A stretch of DNA of 22,454 bases from Actinomycetota bacterium (GTDB taxonomy: Bacteria; Actinomycetota; Acidimicrobiia; Acidimicrobiales; Ilumatobacteraceae): contig SYNW01000127.1 of assembly GCA_005805045.1 (NCBI GenBank), positions 1 to 22,454 on the forward strand, read 5' to 3'. Below, piece after piece: positions 21,434 to 22,454 of the stretch. Positions within the stretch are counted from its first letter, which is position 1. The number at the start of each line of letters is the position of its first letter. The notes below the pieces were generated by a model. The model ran no database searches. It saw nothing but the letters and a program-made list of their open reading frames with translations, and was not told where the DNA came from. Both the position numbers and the translations under genes were made by a program.

Positions 21434-22454
21434 ATGACAGCGAACTTGATTCACTTGCGAAGATCGGGCGTGAGTGTCGTCTTCGACGTTTCTGCCGGCG
21501 TGCCGGTGATTGTGCACTGGGGGCGAGAACTCGAGTCGGTCGACGAAGAATTGCTCTTGGCGCAGGTTTATCCGCCCAAGCAACCCGGGTCGGTCGATGT
21601 GACTGCACCGATCGCAGTCGTGCCACAACACGGCGACGGATGTTTTGCTCGCCCTGGTCTTGCCGGGCATCGACCAGGCGGCCGACATTTTGCACCTCGC
21701 TTTAGTCAACCCAAGGTTGCAGTGTCGGCGCACAGTTTGAGTGTCGTCAGCACCGATTCGTCTGCCGAATTAAGTTTGTGTTGTGAAATAGCGCTTTGCG
21801 AATCGGGAGTTTTGTCGATCAAAGCAAAAGTAACCAACAACGGCACGAACCGATACTTATTGGACACACTCAGCATCACGTTGCCGTTGCCGAAAAGCGC
21901 CGAGGAGTTGGTGACGATGACGGGCAGTTGGGCTCACGAATTTTCGATGCATCGCCAGAGTTTTTTGCACGGTGCATGGACAGCAGAAAATCGCACAGGA
22001 CGCACATCACATGAGCATCCGCCAATCGTGTGGGCCGTGCAGCCTGATGCAAACGAGTGGTCGGGCGAAGTTTGGGGAGCCCACCTTGCCTGGAGTGGTA
22101 ATCATGTTTTGTTGGCCGAGGTGCTTGCCGATGGTCGCAAATATCTGCAACTTGGTGAACTGCAGATGCCCGGCGAGATTTGCCTAGAACCTGATGGTTC
22201 ATATTCGACCCCGGAGGTAGTTGCAACTTATTCGTCTCGTGGCTTGACATCGGCCTCATGGAACTTTCATCGCAGTGTTCGCCTAAATTCGCCCAAGCAA
22301 AAGAGTTTTTCAACGCGCAAGGTGCTGTTGAACACTTGGGAAGCCGTCTATTTCGATCACGACGAAGCAAAGTTGAAACAACTCGCTGATCTGGCCGCAA
22401 GTGTCGGCGTCGAACGGTTCGTTTTGGACGACGGCTGGTTCGGCAAACGAAGAA
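21434..22454 (+). CDS. GH36 alpha-galactosidase, N-terminal part (3' end outside window)
   Basis: The frame from ATG 21434 stays open to the window edge, giving 340 residues. It reads as the N-terminal beta-supersandwich domain of a GH36 alpha-galactosidase followed by the start of the TIM barrel. Clear marks are the N-terminal strand SGVSVVFDVSAGVPVIVHWG, SWAHEFSMHRQSF, SFLHGAWTAENRTGRTSHEH, then AHLAWSGNH, and the barrel entry VLLNTWEAVYFDHDE with VERFVLDDGWFG at the very end. The catalytic Asp pair lies beyond the window. GH36 enzymes remove alpha-1,6-galactose from raffinose, melibiose or galactomannan side chains. It starts five bases after lacZ, so both are likely cotranscribed and feed free galactose to the Leloir enzymes, of which galT is next door. 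Confidence 0.9.
   Translation, partial: MTANLIHLRRSGVSVVFDVSAGVPVIVHWGRELESVDEELLLAQVYPPKQPGSVDVTAPIAVVPQHGDGCFARPGLAGHRPGGRHFAPRFSQPKVAVSAHSLSVVSTDSSAELSLCCEIALCESGVLSIKAKVTNNGTNRYLLDTLSITLPLPKSAEELVTMTGSWAHEFSMHRQSFLHGAWTAENRTGRTSHEHPPIVWAVQPDANEWSGEVWGAHLAWSGNHVLLAEVLADGRKYLQLGELQMPGEICLEPDGSYSTPEVVATYSSRGLTSASWNFHRSVRLNSPKQKSFSTRKVLLNTWEAVYFDHDEAKLKQLADLAASVGVERFVLDDGWFGKRR

Noticed and set aside
21405..21733. Minus-strand reading frames of about 100 codons opposite the GH36 start
   Set aside because: They are shadows; the plus strand encodes a recognisable alpha-galactosidase.
21876..22400. 174-codon minus-strand reading frame
   Set aside because: Antisense to GH36, no recognisable motif, composition of a shadow frame.
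1..22454. Mobile elements, CRISPR arrays, tRNA or rRNA genes, defence systems
   Set aside because: Reading both strands gave no transposase, repeat-spacer pattern, cloverleaf or nuclease/toxin module; all genes are housekeeping, envelope, glycan or sugar genes.

Overview
The window reads as a gene-dense piece of an actinobacterial chromosome of moderate GC (about half, by eye). Pointers to Actinomycetota are a SenX3/RegX3-type phosphate two-component pair, a Zincin_2 (DUF2342-like) protein, TesB and an LIC12162-family protein. The Lnt and MreB sequences read to me like those of Acidimicrobiia, which suggests a planktonic, partly streamlined member of that class; this placement is inference and no marker RNA is present. 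Coding density is very high. No stretch over 300 bases lacks a gene, and I saw no tRNA, rRNA, CRISPR array, insertion sequence or phage gene.

Layout. (1) 1-3157, plus strand: the 3' end of polyphosphate kinase, then phoU, a SenX3-like histidine kinase and a RegX3-like response regulator. This is a phosphate-sensing unit beside a phosphate-storage enzyme. (2) 3211-5492: a small MFS-like membrane protein converging on a Zincin_2 protein whose metal motif is degenerate. (3) 5583-7300, plus strand: moaE, a 73-aa single-pass membrane protein and an MreB-family actin homologue, tightly coupled. (4) 7304-8161, minus strand: acyl-CoA thioesterase II. (5) 8228-10470, plus strand: an LIC12162-family putative transferase and a class I SAM methyltransferase. 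(6) 10478-13550, minus strand: glycosyltransferase, methyltransferase and alpha/alpha-toroid protein, coupled by 1- and 4-base overlaps and probably a glycan-making unit. (7) 13606-16768, minus strand: M48 membrane protease, apolipoprotein N-acyltransferase and a galactose-mutarotase-like epimerase, again joined by ATGA overlaps. (8) 16844-17656, plus strand: lgt, so the first and last enzymes of lipoprotein acylation sit back to back. (9) 17628 to the end: galT (minus) divergent from lacZ (plus), which is followed by a GH36 alpha-galactosidase cut by the window end. Together with the mutarotase this is a galactoside-utilisation locus.

Themes. Several first-in-operon genes have a TANNNT -10 hexamer ending 6-7 bases before the start codon and no Shine-Dalgarno sequence, pointing to leaderless transcription; this pattern settled the starts of moaE and lgt. 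Two enzymes have lost textbook catalytic residues: Lnt has Ser where the nucleophilic Cys is expected, and the Zincin_2 protein has QELTF where a HExxH-type motif would sit. I found no unmistakable new defence or mobile system. The most original candidates are the glycosyltransferase/methyltransferase/toroid operon, the Cys-less Lnt operon, and the unusual lacZ promoter and start region.
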